From positions 66,036,134 to 66,100,133 of the forward strand of contig NC_133537.1 in NCBI RefSeq assembly GCF_048544455.1: DNA of 64,000 bases, in the 5' to 3' direction. The position numbers and the translations under genes were made by a program. The notes beneath the pieces were generated by a model. It made no database searches, was not told the DNA's origin, and saw nothing but the letters and a program-made list of their open reading frames with translations. This stretch comes from Silene latifolia (taxonomy: Eukaryota > Streptophyta > Magnoliopsida > Caryophyllales > Caryophyllaceae). Positions 24,598 through 34,968 of this stretch are shown one piece after another (position 1 is the first letter of the stretch; each line of letters opens with the position of its first letter).

Positions 24598-25464
24598 ATG
24601 CCTCCGAGAAGGGATACCGCTGCTAATGACATCCAAGCGGAGTTGGATAGGCTCCGAGCTGAGAATGAGGCCCTAAAAGCTAAACGATTGGATCCGGGAA
24701 AGATGAGTACCATTGTGGCAAGGCATAACCCCACAATATTCACTGGAGAGGGGGAACCACAGTTGCTGGGGGAATGGTGTAGAGAATTCACCAATCTGTT
24801 TGAACTGTTAGCATGTCCGGAAGAGCTGCAGGTGGATCAAGTCGCCCACTATCTTAGGGCCACAACCGGTGGATCGGTGGACCAGAACAAGGTGGAGATA
24901 CAAGAGGTTGCTAGGGATCTTGAGACGGGACATGTATCTTGGTTGGAATTTCAAGAGCTTTTGAAGAATGAGTTTATGCCCGAGTTCCAAAAAGTCAAAC
25001 TACGGGAGGAGTTTGACACCTTCATGATGACAGAAGAAATGACAGTGGAGGCTTATCATCGGAAATTTCGACGATTATCCTCATACATTGATGACTTTGG
25101 GCGAGAATGAAGCTATGTCGGCTATGAGGTTTGAGCGGGGCTCACTATGGACATCAAGAAGAGGCTCACAGCAGCTCCACCCACTACGATTCGGGACATT
25201 TACTTGAGGGTCTGGTGTGCCGAGAGGCTCTCGGAATGCATCAAGGCCGATAAGAAAGGCAAGGTGAAAAAAGGAAGCTGGAGGCCACAAGCGATAACAC
25301 GGGGCAAAGAAAGCAGTTCGGGCAGATATGGTGGGTACTCCACTAACAAAGTGCCCCGGGGGTATGAGAGCTCGAGTGGAGGCGGCTTCGGGGGCATCGG
25401 CGGGGAGGTAGTTTCGCGGGGCTTACTTGTTTTGGCTGTGGAAAGACAGACACAAGAGGTTTGA
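24598..25464 (+). pseudogene. Tekay gag, frameshifted
   Basis: The start MPPRRDTAANDIQ at 24598 is followed by a short coiled-coil-like stretch and a retrotransposon gag domain (EWCREFTNLFELL, then FMMTEEMTVEAYHRKFRRLS). The first frame stops at 25110. Homology resumes in another frame from about 25100 (MRFERGLTMDIKKRL) to 25464. A zinc knuckle of CFGCGK...C type near 25433-25470 is split by a further one-base shift, so nucleocapsid function is lost. Confidence 0.8.
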
Positions 25465-25835
25465 ATGCCGATCATCCGGGGCGAATCGCCCGGTGGATAC
25501 AGGGCACCTATGTCCGGGTTCGGTGGCTCTCGTTCAGTGGGGTCCGGGTATAACAGCTTATCGCACACCTATGTCCGGCTATGGGGGAGGTGCGAGGTCT
25601 GGAGCTAGTGCTGACTACCAAGGAAGCTACAACAACTACCGTAACCGTAATCGCAGAGCGCAGAGTGGGAGCACCAACTTTCGTAAGACCGCAAATGAAG
25701 GGATCAAACAACTGGAGCAGCTTCTTCAAGTCGAGTGGGGCTAAGTCCAGTGGCAAGCTCTTCGCCATGGGCAAGGAGGCAGCTAAGAATGACGCTCATG
25801 TGGTGACCGGTACATTTTCTCGTTAACTCTAAACC

Positions 25836-28800
25836 CACCTTTGTGTTGTTTGATTCCGGAGCTACACATTCTTTTATATCTGCGGAACATGCCGAGCCTT
25901 AAACCTTAAGTCATATGATAGAATTGTTGATTCGGTAGTGGTACCTTCTGGGAGTCGGTATCTTGTGATAGAGTCTACACTTTGGGGTACCAATCCAGAC
26001 GGAGAGGTGGTGTTTCACCTTTGTGACCTTATAGAGTTTCCCTTGGGGGTTTTGAGGTGATTCTGGGGATGGACTGGTTAGGGAGGTACAAGGCTTTTAT
26101 CGACCGCTATCAGAAGAAAATCTCTTTGAGGGGACCTAAGGGAACTAGGGTGTCTTATAAGGGGTATGTGGTCAAGCCAAGAGTCAAATTCATATCTGTT
26201 AATACCCTAAAGTCGAGTCTGAGGAAAGGGGATCAGTTAATCTTGTGTCAGATGTGGGATAGTGAGTCGGAGACCCCTAAGGTGTCTGAGATTCCAGTGG
26301 TGAGGGAGTTCGAGAGTGTGTTTCCGGAGGACATTCCAGGGTTACCACCGAAAAGAGAAGTGGACTTTTCCATTGATCTGAAGCCGGGAACAGGGCCGAT
26401 TTCTAAACCACCTTACCGTATGGGACCAAAGGAGATGGAGGAACTAAAGAAGCATTTGGATGAGCTAGCAGAGAAAGGTTACATACGGCCTAGTGTTTCA
26501 CCTTGGGGAGCACCAGTGTTGTTTGTCAAGAAGAAAGATGGAAGCTTGAGACTTTGCGTGGATTACCGTGAGTTGAACAATGTGACCATCAAGAACCGTT
26601 ATCCTTTGCCAAGGATCGATGATTTGTTCGACCAATTGAGTGGAGCTGGAGTTTTCTCTAAGATCGATCCGAGGTCGTTATCACCGATTGAGAATTAAGA
26701 ACGAGGATATACCTAAGACCGCTTTCGTAACAAGATATGGGCACTATGAGTTCGTGGTCATGCCATTCGGGTTGACTAATGCGCCAGCAGTGTTCATGGA
26801 CTTGATGAATCGAGTGTTCGGTCCTTACCGGACAAGTTCGTGGTTGTGTTCATCGATGATATCCTGGTATACTCCAAGAATGAGGAGGAACATGAGGAAC
26901 ATTTGAGGTTAGTCTTGAAAACCTTGAAGGAGAACCAGTTATATGCCAAGCTGAGCAAGTGCGAGTTCTGGTTGAAGAAAGTTGCTTTTCTGGGACATGT
27001 GATTTCCAAGGAAGGGGTGTCGGTTGATCCTAGTAAAATTGAGGCGTGACGAGATGGCGAGTCCTAAGAATGTGGGTGAGATCCGAAGCTTCTTGGGGCT
27101 AGCAGGTTACTACCGAAGGTTTGTCAAGGACTTCTCAAAGATCGCAAAGCCATTGACGTCATTAATGCGGAAGGAGAACAGGTTTGTTTGGGATGAGAGT
27201 TTTGAGGAGGCGTTTCTAACCCTCAAAGAACGACTCACTACAGCTCCTATCCTTGCACTACCAGATGGGAATGATAATTTCGAGGTGTATACTGATGCTT
27301 CCAAGAAGGGTCTGGGGTGCGTATTGATGCAAAACGGGAAGGTAATCGCTTACGCTTCTCGACAGTTGAAGACCTATGAGGAGAATTACCCTACTCATGA
27401 TCTAGAGTTGGGGGCAGTGGTGTTTGCACTTAAACTATGGCGACATTATCTTTATGGGGCTACCTTCAAGGTGTTTTCCGATCACAAGAGCTTAAAATAC
27501 ATCTACACACAAAAGGAGTTGAACATGAGACAGAGGAGATGGATCGAATTGATTGGCGACTATGACATGGAGATACTTTATCATGAGGGGAAAGCGAATG
27601 TCGTAGCTGATGCGTTAAGCAGAAAATCTATCCATGCTTTGAGCAAGGTGCGATCTAGGGTGAGGTTGCATAATGAGTCATGCGGGAGATGGGAATCCAC
27701 ATGATCCGGAGAGGAGAGACTCTTGGGGATTTGACCGTTGAGCCGGAGTTATATGAGGAGATCGAGAGCTACGTAAAGCCGATGCTAGAATTCGAAGTGG
27801 CGCAAAGCACAAGAGAACAGCAGAAGCCGGGTCGACTCCAAGTTTGTTATCCATGCTGATGGTAGTCTGAGGTTTGGGGGACGGTGGTGTGTTCCGGATA
27901 ATGAGGAGCTGAAGAGGAAGATTCTTACTGAGGCTCATGCTACGCCATACTCGGTTCATCCTGGGGGAGATAAGTTGTACAAGGACCTCAAGAAGACCTT
28001 TTGGTGGCCGAATATGAAGAGGGAAGTTGCTGAGTTCGTAGCTCGATGCTTGACGTGCCAGAGAGTGAAGGGTGAACATAAGAGACCGCAAGGGACGGTT
28101 CAACCATTAGATGTGCCGGAGTGGAAGTGGGAAAGCATTTCCATGGATTTCATTGTTGGGTTGCCTCGAACTCAGAAAGGTAACAATATGATTTGGGTGA
28201 TCGTGGATAGGCTAACCAAGTCGGCTCACTTTATCCCCATGAAGGATACTTGGAGTAAAGCTGAGTTGGCCAAGGCTTATGTTCAGTATGTGGTGAAGCT
28301 GCATGGTGTACCCAAGGACATCATTTCCGATAGAGACTCCAGGTTTCTATCCAAATTCGCGCAGAGTTGCGAGTCACTAATGGGTACTCGTTAAAGATGA
28401 GCACCGCTTTTCATCCAAATTCTACCGATGGTCGACAGAGAGGACTATTCGGACACTCGAGGACATGTTGAGGGCTTGTGTTTTGGAGTTCGGCGGGTCA
28501 TGGGAGGATAGACTGGGGTTGATTGAGTTTTCATACAACAACAGTTACCACGCTAGTATTAGGATGGCTCCATTTGAGGCTCGTATGGCAGAAGTGTAGG
28601 AGTCCTGTGTGTTGGGATGATCGAGTGATGCGGTTGTTTTGGGACCGAGAGATGATTCAGAGATGGTTGAACAGGTGCGAGATCATTCGACGAGAAGATG
28701 AGGGCGCCCAGACCGCGAGAAGAGCTATGCCGACGCTAGAGAAGCGACATTTCTTTCCAGGTGGGGGAGAAAGTACTTCTTAATTAGAGTGTCTCCGATG

Positions 28801-28850
28801 AAGGGAGTGATGAGATTCGGGAAGCGGGGAAAGTTGAGCCAGAAGTTTAT
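25836..28850 (+). pseudogene. Tekay pol: protease, RT, RNase H, integrase, many breaks
   Basis: The protease site DSGATHSFIS is at about 25852-25881, followed by stops. 26057-26698 opens ILGMDWL and holds the N-terminal half of RT; a shift after FSKIDPRS moves to 26640-26906. The RT box FIDD lies in 26840-27049. 27024-27704 carries the RT C-terminus and RNase H (first Asp in [16 protein letters not shown] at the end). The integrase zinc finger and core are at about 27930-28394 (CLTCQRVKGEHKRPQGTVQP, then VDRLTKSAHFIP and IISDRDSRFLS), continuing in further frames to about 28850. At least six frame changes make this a dead copy. Confidence 0.88.
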
Positions 28851-29189
28851 TGGGCCATATGAGATCCTGGATAGAGTTGGAGAAGTGGCATATCGGCTAG
28901 CTCTACCACCGGCTTTAGCGGGGTACATAATGTCTTCCATGTTTCTCGGTTGCGGAGATATTTGAGTGACCCTTCGCACATTTTGAGCCATGATGTGGTC
29001 GAGGTGGACGAGCAGTTGACTTACATCGAGACGCCTAAGGAGATCTTGGACAGGAAGGTTAGAAAGACCAGGCACGGAGAGACTGCTTTAGTGAAAGTGT
29101 TGTGGACTAATCATAAAGCTGCAGGAGGCTACCCGGGAAACCGAGGCCGCGATGAGAGAGAGTTATCCACATCTGTTCACTTGAGGTAA
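28851..29189 (+). pseudogene. Tekay integrase C-terminus and chromodomain remnant
   Basis: The 28950-29189 frame reads RRYLSDPSHILSHDVVEVDE, then LTYIETPKEILDRKVRKTRH, then VLWTNHKAA. This is the C-terminal chromodomain arrangement of Tekay/Del chromoviruses, which is thought to guide integration into heterochromatin. The end is shifted (GGYPGNRGRDERE replaces the expected ATWE-type end). Confidence 0.75.
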
Positions 29190-29345
29190 GTTACGGGACG
29201 TAACTTTCTTTTTAGGAGGGTAGAATGTAACATTTCGTGTTTATGTAGTCTAGTTGTGTGTATGACCGTGTTAGTTATACGAGATGTCTTTTATATTCGG
29301 ATGACATGTTTGGTATGGGGGCGAACTTCGGGACGAAGTTCTTTT

Positions 29346-29359
29346 TAAGGGGGGAAGAC
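29346..29359 (+). other. Tekay polypurine tract
   Basis: AAGGGGGGAAGAC lies directly before the 3' LTR (TGTAATACCCC at 29360). The upstream TCGGGACGAAGTTCTTTTTA is the usual chromovirus pre-PPT context. A similar GGACGTAACTTTCTTTTTAG followed by GAGGGTAGAATG occurs about 150 bp earlier and may be a decayed copy. Confidence 0.75.
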
Positions 29360-31521
29360 TGTAATACCCCGTATTTTATTATCGGCTGAGCGAGATATTA
29401 TTATTTAATGGTAGCGTAAAGGTAATTAAATCATGTTTTATGGTAATGGTAAAAGCGTAAAAGTAATTGATTAATTCATATCGCAAGATGAGTCGGGTTT
29501 ATAGTTGAGTGGCATTTTGGGTCAAGGTGTCATAGCCCATTTACCCACTTATTACCCACTTACCCATTTACCATTTTACCTCACCAAAACCCTAAATCAA
29601 ACCCTAATAAAACTTTAAAACCCTATTCCCCCTCCCTACCGTCATTTTCACATCACCAACATCAACCCCTTTTCCTTTCACGTTTCAAGCCTTCTACACG
29701 GCCAACGAGCGCACGCCGGTGAGTGTGGAGGGAGTAGGGTCTGCCGTGAGTCCAGGGAAGTCGTTGCTAGTGGTCGAGGGTGGTTGTACTGGTCGGAAAA
29801 GCACAGGTCGACGGCCGTCACGTGTAAGGTTCCCCTGTTTTCATTTTCATCACGCTGTTTTGTTTTGGGTTGTGCGTCTTTTAGGGGACCGTTGTGGCGT
29901 CGTGGGGGTGTGGGACGTGTTACCGGTGGTGAGTCGAGTCGGTGGTGGTAGGTAGGGTGGTTGTCGTTCTTGTGGGTGGTTGCGGTGGTGGTGTTTAGGT
30001 GTCGGGGTTGGTTGGGTGTTTTTGGTTGCATTTCAGACATAGGGTAAAGGGGTGGCACCACCGTGGACTCGGGGGAGGTCGAATCGGTGGTGCCACGTGT
30101 GTCAGGGTCACCTTTCTACGGTGGTGTCAGGGGTGGTGGTTGGTAAGCAGGAGGGGTTGTGTCGTGGTGGCAGGCGGGTTAAAAAAGAGGGCTGTTTGTG
30201 GCGTTTTGTGGCGGCTGGGTGTAAACAGGGGGTGTTGGTGGTGGTGGTTCTGACCACCGGCGTGGGTCGACCACGTTGGTGGTGGTGGGAGGTGACCAGG
30301 CCAGACCTGGTGTCAGGCCTGGTGGTCGGCGGTGAGGATTGGTGGTTGAGGGGTGAGTTGTGACGGGTTGAAAAGGGGGGATGTGCGTGTGTCGGGTTGT
30401 GTGTTGTTTTGGGTTATTTTTGTTACGGGTTTTATTTTAATAAGTCGGGAATATGTACACTTCTATTATTTACATTATTAGTTTTAGTTATTAAGTTAAT
30501 ATTAAGTAGCGGTGACGGAATAATGTATTTAAGTTTTTGAGTCGGGATTTTATTTCGGGAAGGTTACTATTTTTAGTAACCTGCTATTTTTGGTAATTGC
30601 TATTTTGGGAACTTCCCATTTTAGGAAACTTTCTATTTTGGGTAACTTATATTTTTAGTAACTTCTAAATTGGGAAAGTTTCTACTTTTAGTAACTCTTG
30701 ATTATGGGAACGGGAATAGTTAAGTGAATTAATTATGTTATATATATATATGTTTAGGTGGCGAGTTTCGGGTGGAGTACTTCTGATCTGCAGTTAGCTT
30801 ATCACCGCTATTTGAGGTAGGGGAATACACTGGACTTGATATAGTATTATGTGACTGGATTGACTAAATCGGTGATTTACATGTTATAATATGATTGTCT
30901 GATTTAATTCCGTTAAGTACTGTTGTTGAACTGTTTTACTATATTATTACGTTGGAGTTGGTGGAGGTGGTGATGATGATGTTGTGATAAGGCCCAGGCG
31001 GGTTCTGCAGGACTTGCCCTGGTGTCCTCAGCTGTGAGCTGGCAAATCGACCACGGTCGATATCTATAGTCTACCGGGGATCGGTAAGGCTGGGTTGTCC
31101 GGGGTATGAGTTGTGATGGCGATGGTGGTGATGGAGGAGCATGTGTTTTATATTGTTGTTTTATTGTATTACCTACTCGGCCTTCGTGGTGACCCCGTGT
31201 ATTCGTGTACGCCCGTGATGATCCAATTATTGGGGAGCAGATTGACAGTATTCGAGACCGATGGGAGCTGGCCGGGAAGAGAGCTTGGATGACTGACTTA
31301 GTGCCTAGCCCACCTTAGTCTTTTAGTAGTTTTATCAGACTTATCTTTTGGTCGTATTTGGAGACTTGTTTTAATTTCAGTTGTAATTTCACTATAAACA
31401 TTATAATAAAGTACTGTGTTTCTTTCCTTTGTTATCTACTGCCTCGGGTTTCCGAGATGGTAACACCATCATTTATTTGAGGAGTCCTAGTTCAGGCCCT
31501 TAAATAAATGGGGGTGTTACA
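29360..31521 (+). repeat. Tekay 3' LTR, intact
   Basis: It is 2162 bp, TGTAATACCCC to GGGTGTTACA, followed by the TSD ATTTT. It matches 10510-12146 plus 23547-24072 with scattered substitutions and small indels, visibly more than between the Athila-A LTRs. It contains a strongly G-rich section at about 29700-30410. Confidence 0.93.
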
Positions 31522-32461
31522 ATTTTTTTTAGCTTCAGTTGGTTCGTTCCAAATTCTGATCAAGGGGCTTTTAGTGAAAAGTCTTGGGTTGGTGTTGCAG
31601 GGTCCAAGCCTGATAAAGTGCAATTGGTGAGTGAGCTGCTTTTATCTCAATAATTTTTGAAGTTTTTTTTTGGTGAGATGAATATTCCACTGATTAATGG
31701 GGAATCGTAACATGAATTCATTCTTTTGTTACATGTTTTTGTCAAAGTTCCACAAGCCGAGCATTAAAATTTGACAACAGTCCCTTCATTTGGGTTTATC
31801 TATTCATTATAATGGACTATATTGTGAGGATGGTAGATTCACCTATTGTATACAGTTTTCATTTCATTTGCTCCTTTGATATACTTTTATACTTGTGATT
31901 CTCTATGATGGATGATTTTTGTCCACCATTCTTTTGGGACTGGAGTCCTTATTGATGTTGTGAGTCTTATGGCGATCATTTGTTGCCAAAAATTTCCATC
32001 TTTGGTTTGATCCTTCCTTCAGGGGAAAGCTTTTTTTTGATCGTGTTGCACTCTAGAACTTCGACTATGGTAGGAGCTGTTGTTCTGGCCTCAATATTAT
32101 CTTTGCTTCATTCTTCTCGTTATTTCTGTCTGAAACACAGAATCCACATGCAGCACATGCAGCAGCATTCTGCCCTTATTGCGTTGATGCCAGATGATCG
32201 TCACTATTAGGAGTTGAGCCTAAGAAACCGTTGATGGTTAAATCAAGTTTAATGATGGTACTCGGATGATGGGGGAATATCTGTAGCTTTAACTATCCGA
32301 GTAGAATATGCTTATTTTGTTTAGCTTTGAATATTGTTGTTGATTTGTAATGGCAATTGTAGGTTAAACATTGGTTTTGTAATTAATTATTATTTTTTAA
32401 TAAAAAGCTTAACATTCAACCGGAAAAATATTGGAATATTTTTTTTTTAAAAAAAATTAAT
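31522..32461 (+). other. gene-like captured sequence in CACTA-B, 3' part
   Basis: It continues 8453-10509 once Tekay is removed. A small exon-like piece lies at about 31602-31626 (GTTGCAG before GGTCCAAG, then GTGAGT). A last-exon-like piece near 32139-32210 follows ACACAG and can be read as a short tail ending QQHSALIALMPDDRHY and a TAG stop at 32208. A 3'-UTR-like AT-rich stretch with AATAAAAAG (about 32399) follows. The parent gene was not recognised. Confidence 0.4.
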
Positions 32462-32682
32462 TGAGAAATGGCTACGGTTGTTAAAACAGAGCCGTAGCCT
32501 TTTATCACCTTTTGGCTACGGTTAGTGATTAATAACCGTAGCCTTAAGTTCACTTATGGCTACGGTTCACAACCGTAGCCTTTTCTTCTTTACTTAAAGC
32601 TACCCCCCTGATTTGCTACGGTTGTACAACCGTAGCCATATGTCCATTTTAGCAGTGGCCGTATGTCTTTTTTGTACTAGTG
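32462..32682. repeat. CACTA-B right subterminal and terminal repeats
   Basis: Four inverted pairs of GGCTACGGTT ... AACCGTAGCC occur (e.g. GGCTACGGTTCACAACCGTAGCC at 32558-32580), then CATATGTCCATTTTAGCAGTG and the terminus ending CTAGTG at 32682. They mirror the left-end array. Confidence 0.88.
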
Positions 32683-34043
32683 AAAAGTACCATTTCCTAA
32701 TGAGGAGGTCACTTATTTGAAAGAAGCCCTAAGCTCTTATGTGCAATGGCCTGACAACCTCATCAATGTTGTCATCCCCGAGGTACCTATATGCAGACGT
32801 TAATTATTACTTGTTATTTAAATAGATTAGGGTACGAATATTAACATATCGTAAGTACTTTAATCTTTACATTTGTAGAACTTAAGCAAAGCCATGATGG
32901 CAGCTAAAGCAATTACTACTACGTTAACGAAAGTTGTTGCAGTCAAGCCTGCTTATGATTCTTATTATGAATCGTGTGAATATAAGAAAAAGATGAAAAC
33001 TACTTCGCTGAAGGCTTTGCACAACCTGACTGGAAAGAGGTCACCTACAGGGGATGTAGTTATGATTAACATTGAAAAGGAAGTTATGGGCACAGCTGAT
33101 GTAGCCATACTCAACCCGAAGCAACTGATGGAATTTGTCGACCTTGACAATTTAGATGTTGTTCACATTTTGATTTGGATGAAGTAAGTTTTATTAATAA
33201 AACTATTTAGTCATTTCCATTTACGAATAATGATGTTTGTTTAAATTATCAATTATAATAACAATCTTCGTTCCATGTGGCGTAATAGGTAACTCAATAA
33301 TCAGTTCGCTGAGTGGAAGGTCCTAATTCACACCTACGGATTCTTGAGTCCTAAAGCGTTCTCTGTGCATAGAATTTCATACGAAGAACAAATCAATAGT
33401 ATCGCTCATCAGTTGATGTCGTCCAAAAAACTATGGCTTGCCCCCTACAATGAGAATATGTATGTATAGTACGTGATTATTGTAATGAATCACGGTTCTA
33501 TAAATTTATTATTAACATGCTTAAATGCGTGTAAATGAACTAACAACTCAATGTCCCAAATTGAATAGGAAGCATTGGGTGCTACTGACAATCCAAGTAG
33601 AAACAAAAACAGTGTACTGGATTGACTCTCGCGAAGGCAAACCCTCTGACAGTTGTGTAAGGATGATAATTGAGTAAGTTTAAAACCTTCAATAATGTCA
33701 TTTTTTATTGTATGACTTGAGCCGTATATATGCAAATAATAATGACATGTGTGTATATTTATGAATTAGTGTTTTTGAAGCAAAAAAAAAATTATGTCCA
33801 CTTGGGAAATATGAAAACAACACTGATCCCAATTTTATCACGCCAATAGTAAGTGTATTCTTAATAATTACTCGTATCATTTAATTAATGTTTATGCGAG
33901 AGGTTGATTATCTAATTCAGCTGATTTGTGTGTGATTTATATAATAGTCTCCTAAAGCACCAGACGACAAATAATGCGCCTTTTACGTTTGTCAGTCCAT
34001 GTGGAAGGTTATCAACGGAAAACTTTACACCATTCCGATACGG
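32683..34043 (+). pseudogene. second CACTA-A gene, 3' exons with Ulp1-type (C48) protease domain
   Basis: It resumes in frame after CACTA-B. Exons inferred from GT-AG borders are: 32683-32782 (FPNEEVTYLKEALSSYVQWP); 32879-33183; 33289-33459 (QFAEWKVLIHTYGFLSPKAF); 33569-33673 (HWVLLTIQVETKTVYWIDSR); 33770-33848; 33948-34043 (CAFYVCQSMWKVINGKLYTI). The histidine in HWVLL (33573), the aspartate in WIDSR (33624) and the cysteine in CAFYVC (33975) fit the His-Asp-Cys order of Ulp1/SENP-like cysteine proteases. Exon phases agree across the last three exons, and in that frame a TAA at 33972-33974 lies directly before the catalytic Cys codon. Any further 3' exon is not visible, because a LINE begins at 34116. 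Confidence 0.75.
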
Positions 34044-34146
34044 GTTAGTGTGACTTAAAAACTATTTCAGACGTAAATTGAGTTCAATTTTGTATACTTC
34101 CATGTATTATATCTATTTTTTTTTTTTGAGAAAAAAACCCGAGGGC

Positions 34147-34968
34147 TTACTTTAATAACGATAAATCAAACAATATAGCATCGTTCGCGGACGGAGGTAG
34201 TGTTTCCGACCACTCCATTCTACCAGTATTTCTAGGGTAAATATGCGCTAAAGCGTGAGCAACAGTATTGTTCACACGGCTAGAGAAAGACCAAAGAACA
34301 GTATTAAAGGAATTACAAAGAAGCAAGATTTCCTCTATAACTAACATAAAGCAACTTCGTCCAGATAATTTCTTCTTGAGCGCTTCCACAACCTGTAAAC
34401 AATCGCTCTCGAGAACCACATCCCTGTAGCCCGTGCGTAAAGCTTCCTTCAGGCCTTCAAGAATAGCGACTGCTTCCGCGACATGTGGCTCCAAAACTTG
34501 GTCCTGCACTGTAAAGACACCCCACAACACGTCACCCATCTCACCCCGACACACCAGGCCTAGACTTACCCCCTCATCCTCCTTCACCCCGGCATCGACG
34601 TTTACTTTTACGAAACCCCTAGGAGCAGGTTCCCACCCCCTCGGCCCATCAGACCCCGACCCCATATCCTTCCTCCTACGTCCCTTGATCACCTCGTACG
34701 CACTCCCTTCCATTTCAGCCACCACATCACCCACCCTTCTTATAACCACCCAAGGATCGACCTCACTGCTCTCGAAAATTACATTATTCCGATGTTCCCA
34801 TAAGGCCCAGCATCCAACCATAAACACACTATGCTCCCTCACCCCAAGCTCCCTCCACCATTCCTCCACCCAGTCGCTAATACAGCCCCCTCCTTCTCCC
34901 TCCTCACCCTCCAACCCGAGCCCCTCCCACACTTTCTGTGCAACCCAACAATCTTTAAACAAATGCAA
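34147..34968 (-). pseudogene. LINE C-terminal RNase H domain
   Basis: The frame opens HLFKDCWVAQKVWEGLGLE, the end of a zf-RVT motif. It continues through WALWEHRNNVIFE to a plant-type RNase H (VKVNVDAGVKEDEGVSLGLV, HVAEAVAILEGLKEALRTGY, VVLESDCLQVVEAL). Asp, Glu and Asp of the active site are visible, as is the final NNTVAHALAHIY motif. This domain is intact as a frame but is separated from RT by a broken section. Confidence 0.82.

Larger units (their letters stand above)
10510..31521 (+). mobile_element. Tekay/Del-type chromovirus (Ty3/Gypsy) LTR retrotransposon, split by Athila-A
   Basis: LTRs of about 2.16 kb begin TGTAATACCCC and end GGGTGTTACA. The 5-bp TSD ATTTT is at 10505-10509 and 31522-31526. 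The initiator-Met-type primer site follows the 5' LTR, and a polypurine tract (AAGGGGGGAAGA) precedes the 3' LTR. The gene order gag, protease, RT, RNase H, integrase, chromodomain places it among plant chromoviruses. The [20 protein letters not shown] stretch and the C-terminal chromodomain fit the Tekay/Del lineage. All internal frames are broken, so this copy is dead. Its 5' LTR contains the whole of Athila-A. Confidence 0.9.
5325..32682 (+). mobile_element. CACTA-B: non-autonomous CACTA element with nested cargo, TSD AAA
   Basis: The left end is CACTAGTAGAAAAAGTACAT (5325 on). The right end, read on the minus strand from 32682, is CACTAGTACAAAAAAGACAT. The match continues to about 25 bp (CGGC follows in both). 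The 3-bp target duplication AAA is at 5322-5324 and 32683-32685. Both ends have subterminal GGCTACGGTT units. Without the Tekay/Athila-A insertion (10510-31521) the element is about 6.3 kb. No transposase ORF was seen in those 6.3 kb, so it must have depended on an outside CACTA transposase. The cargo is a Helitron, two MITEs and gene-like sequence (8453-10509 and 31522-32461). Strand is arbitrary and set to the direction of the gene-like cargo. Confidence 0.9.
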
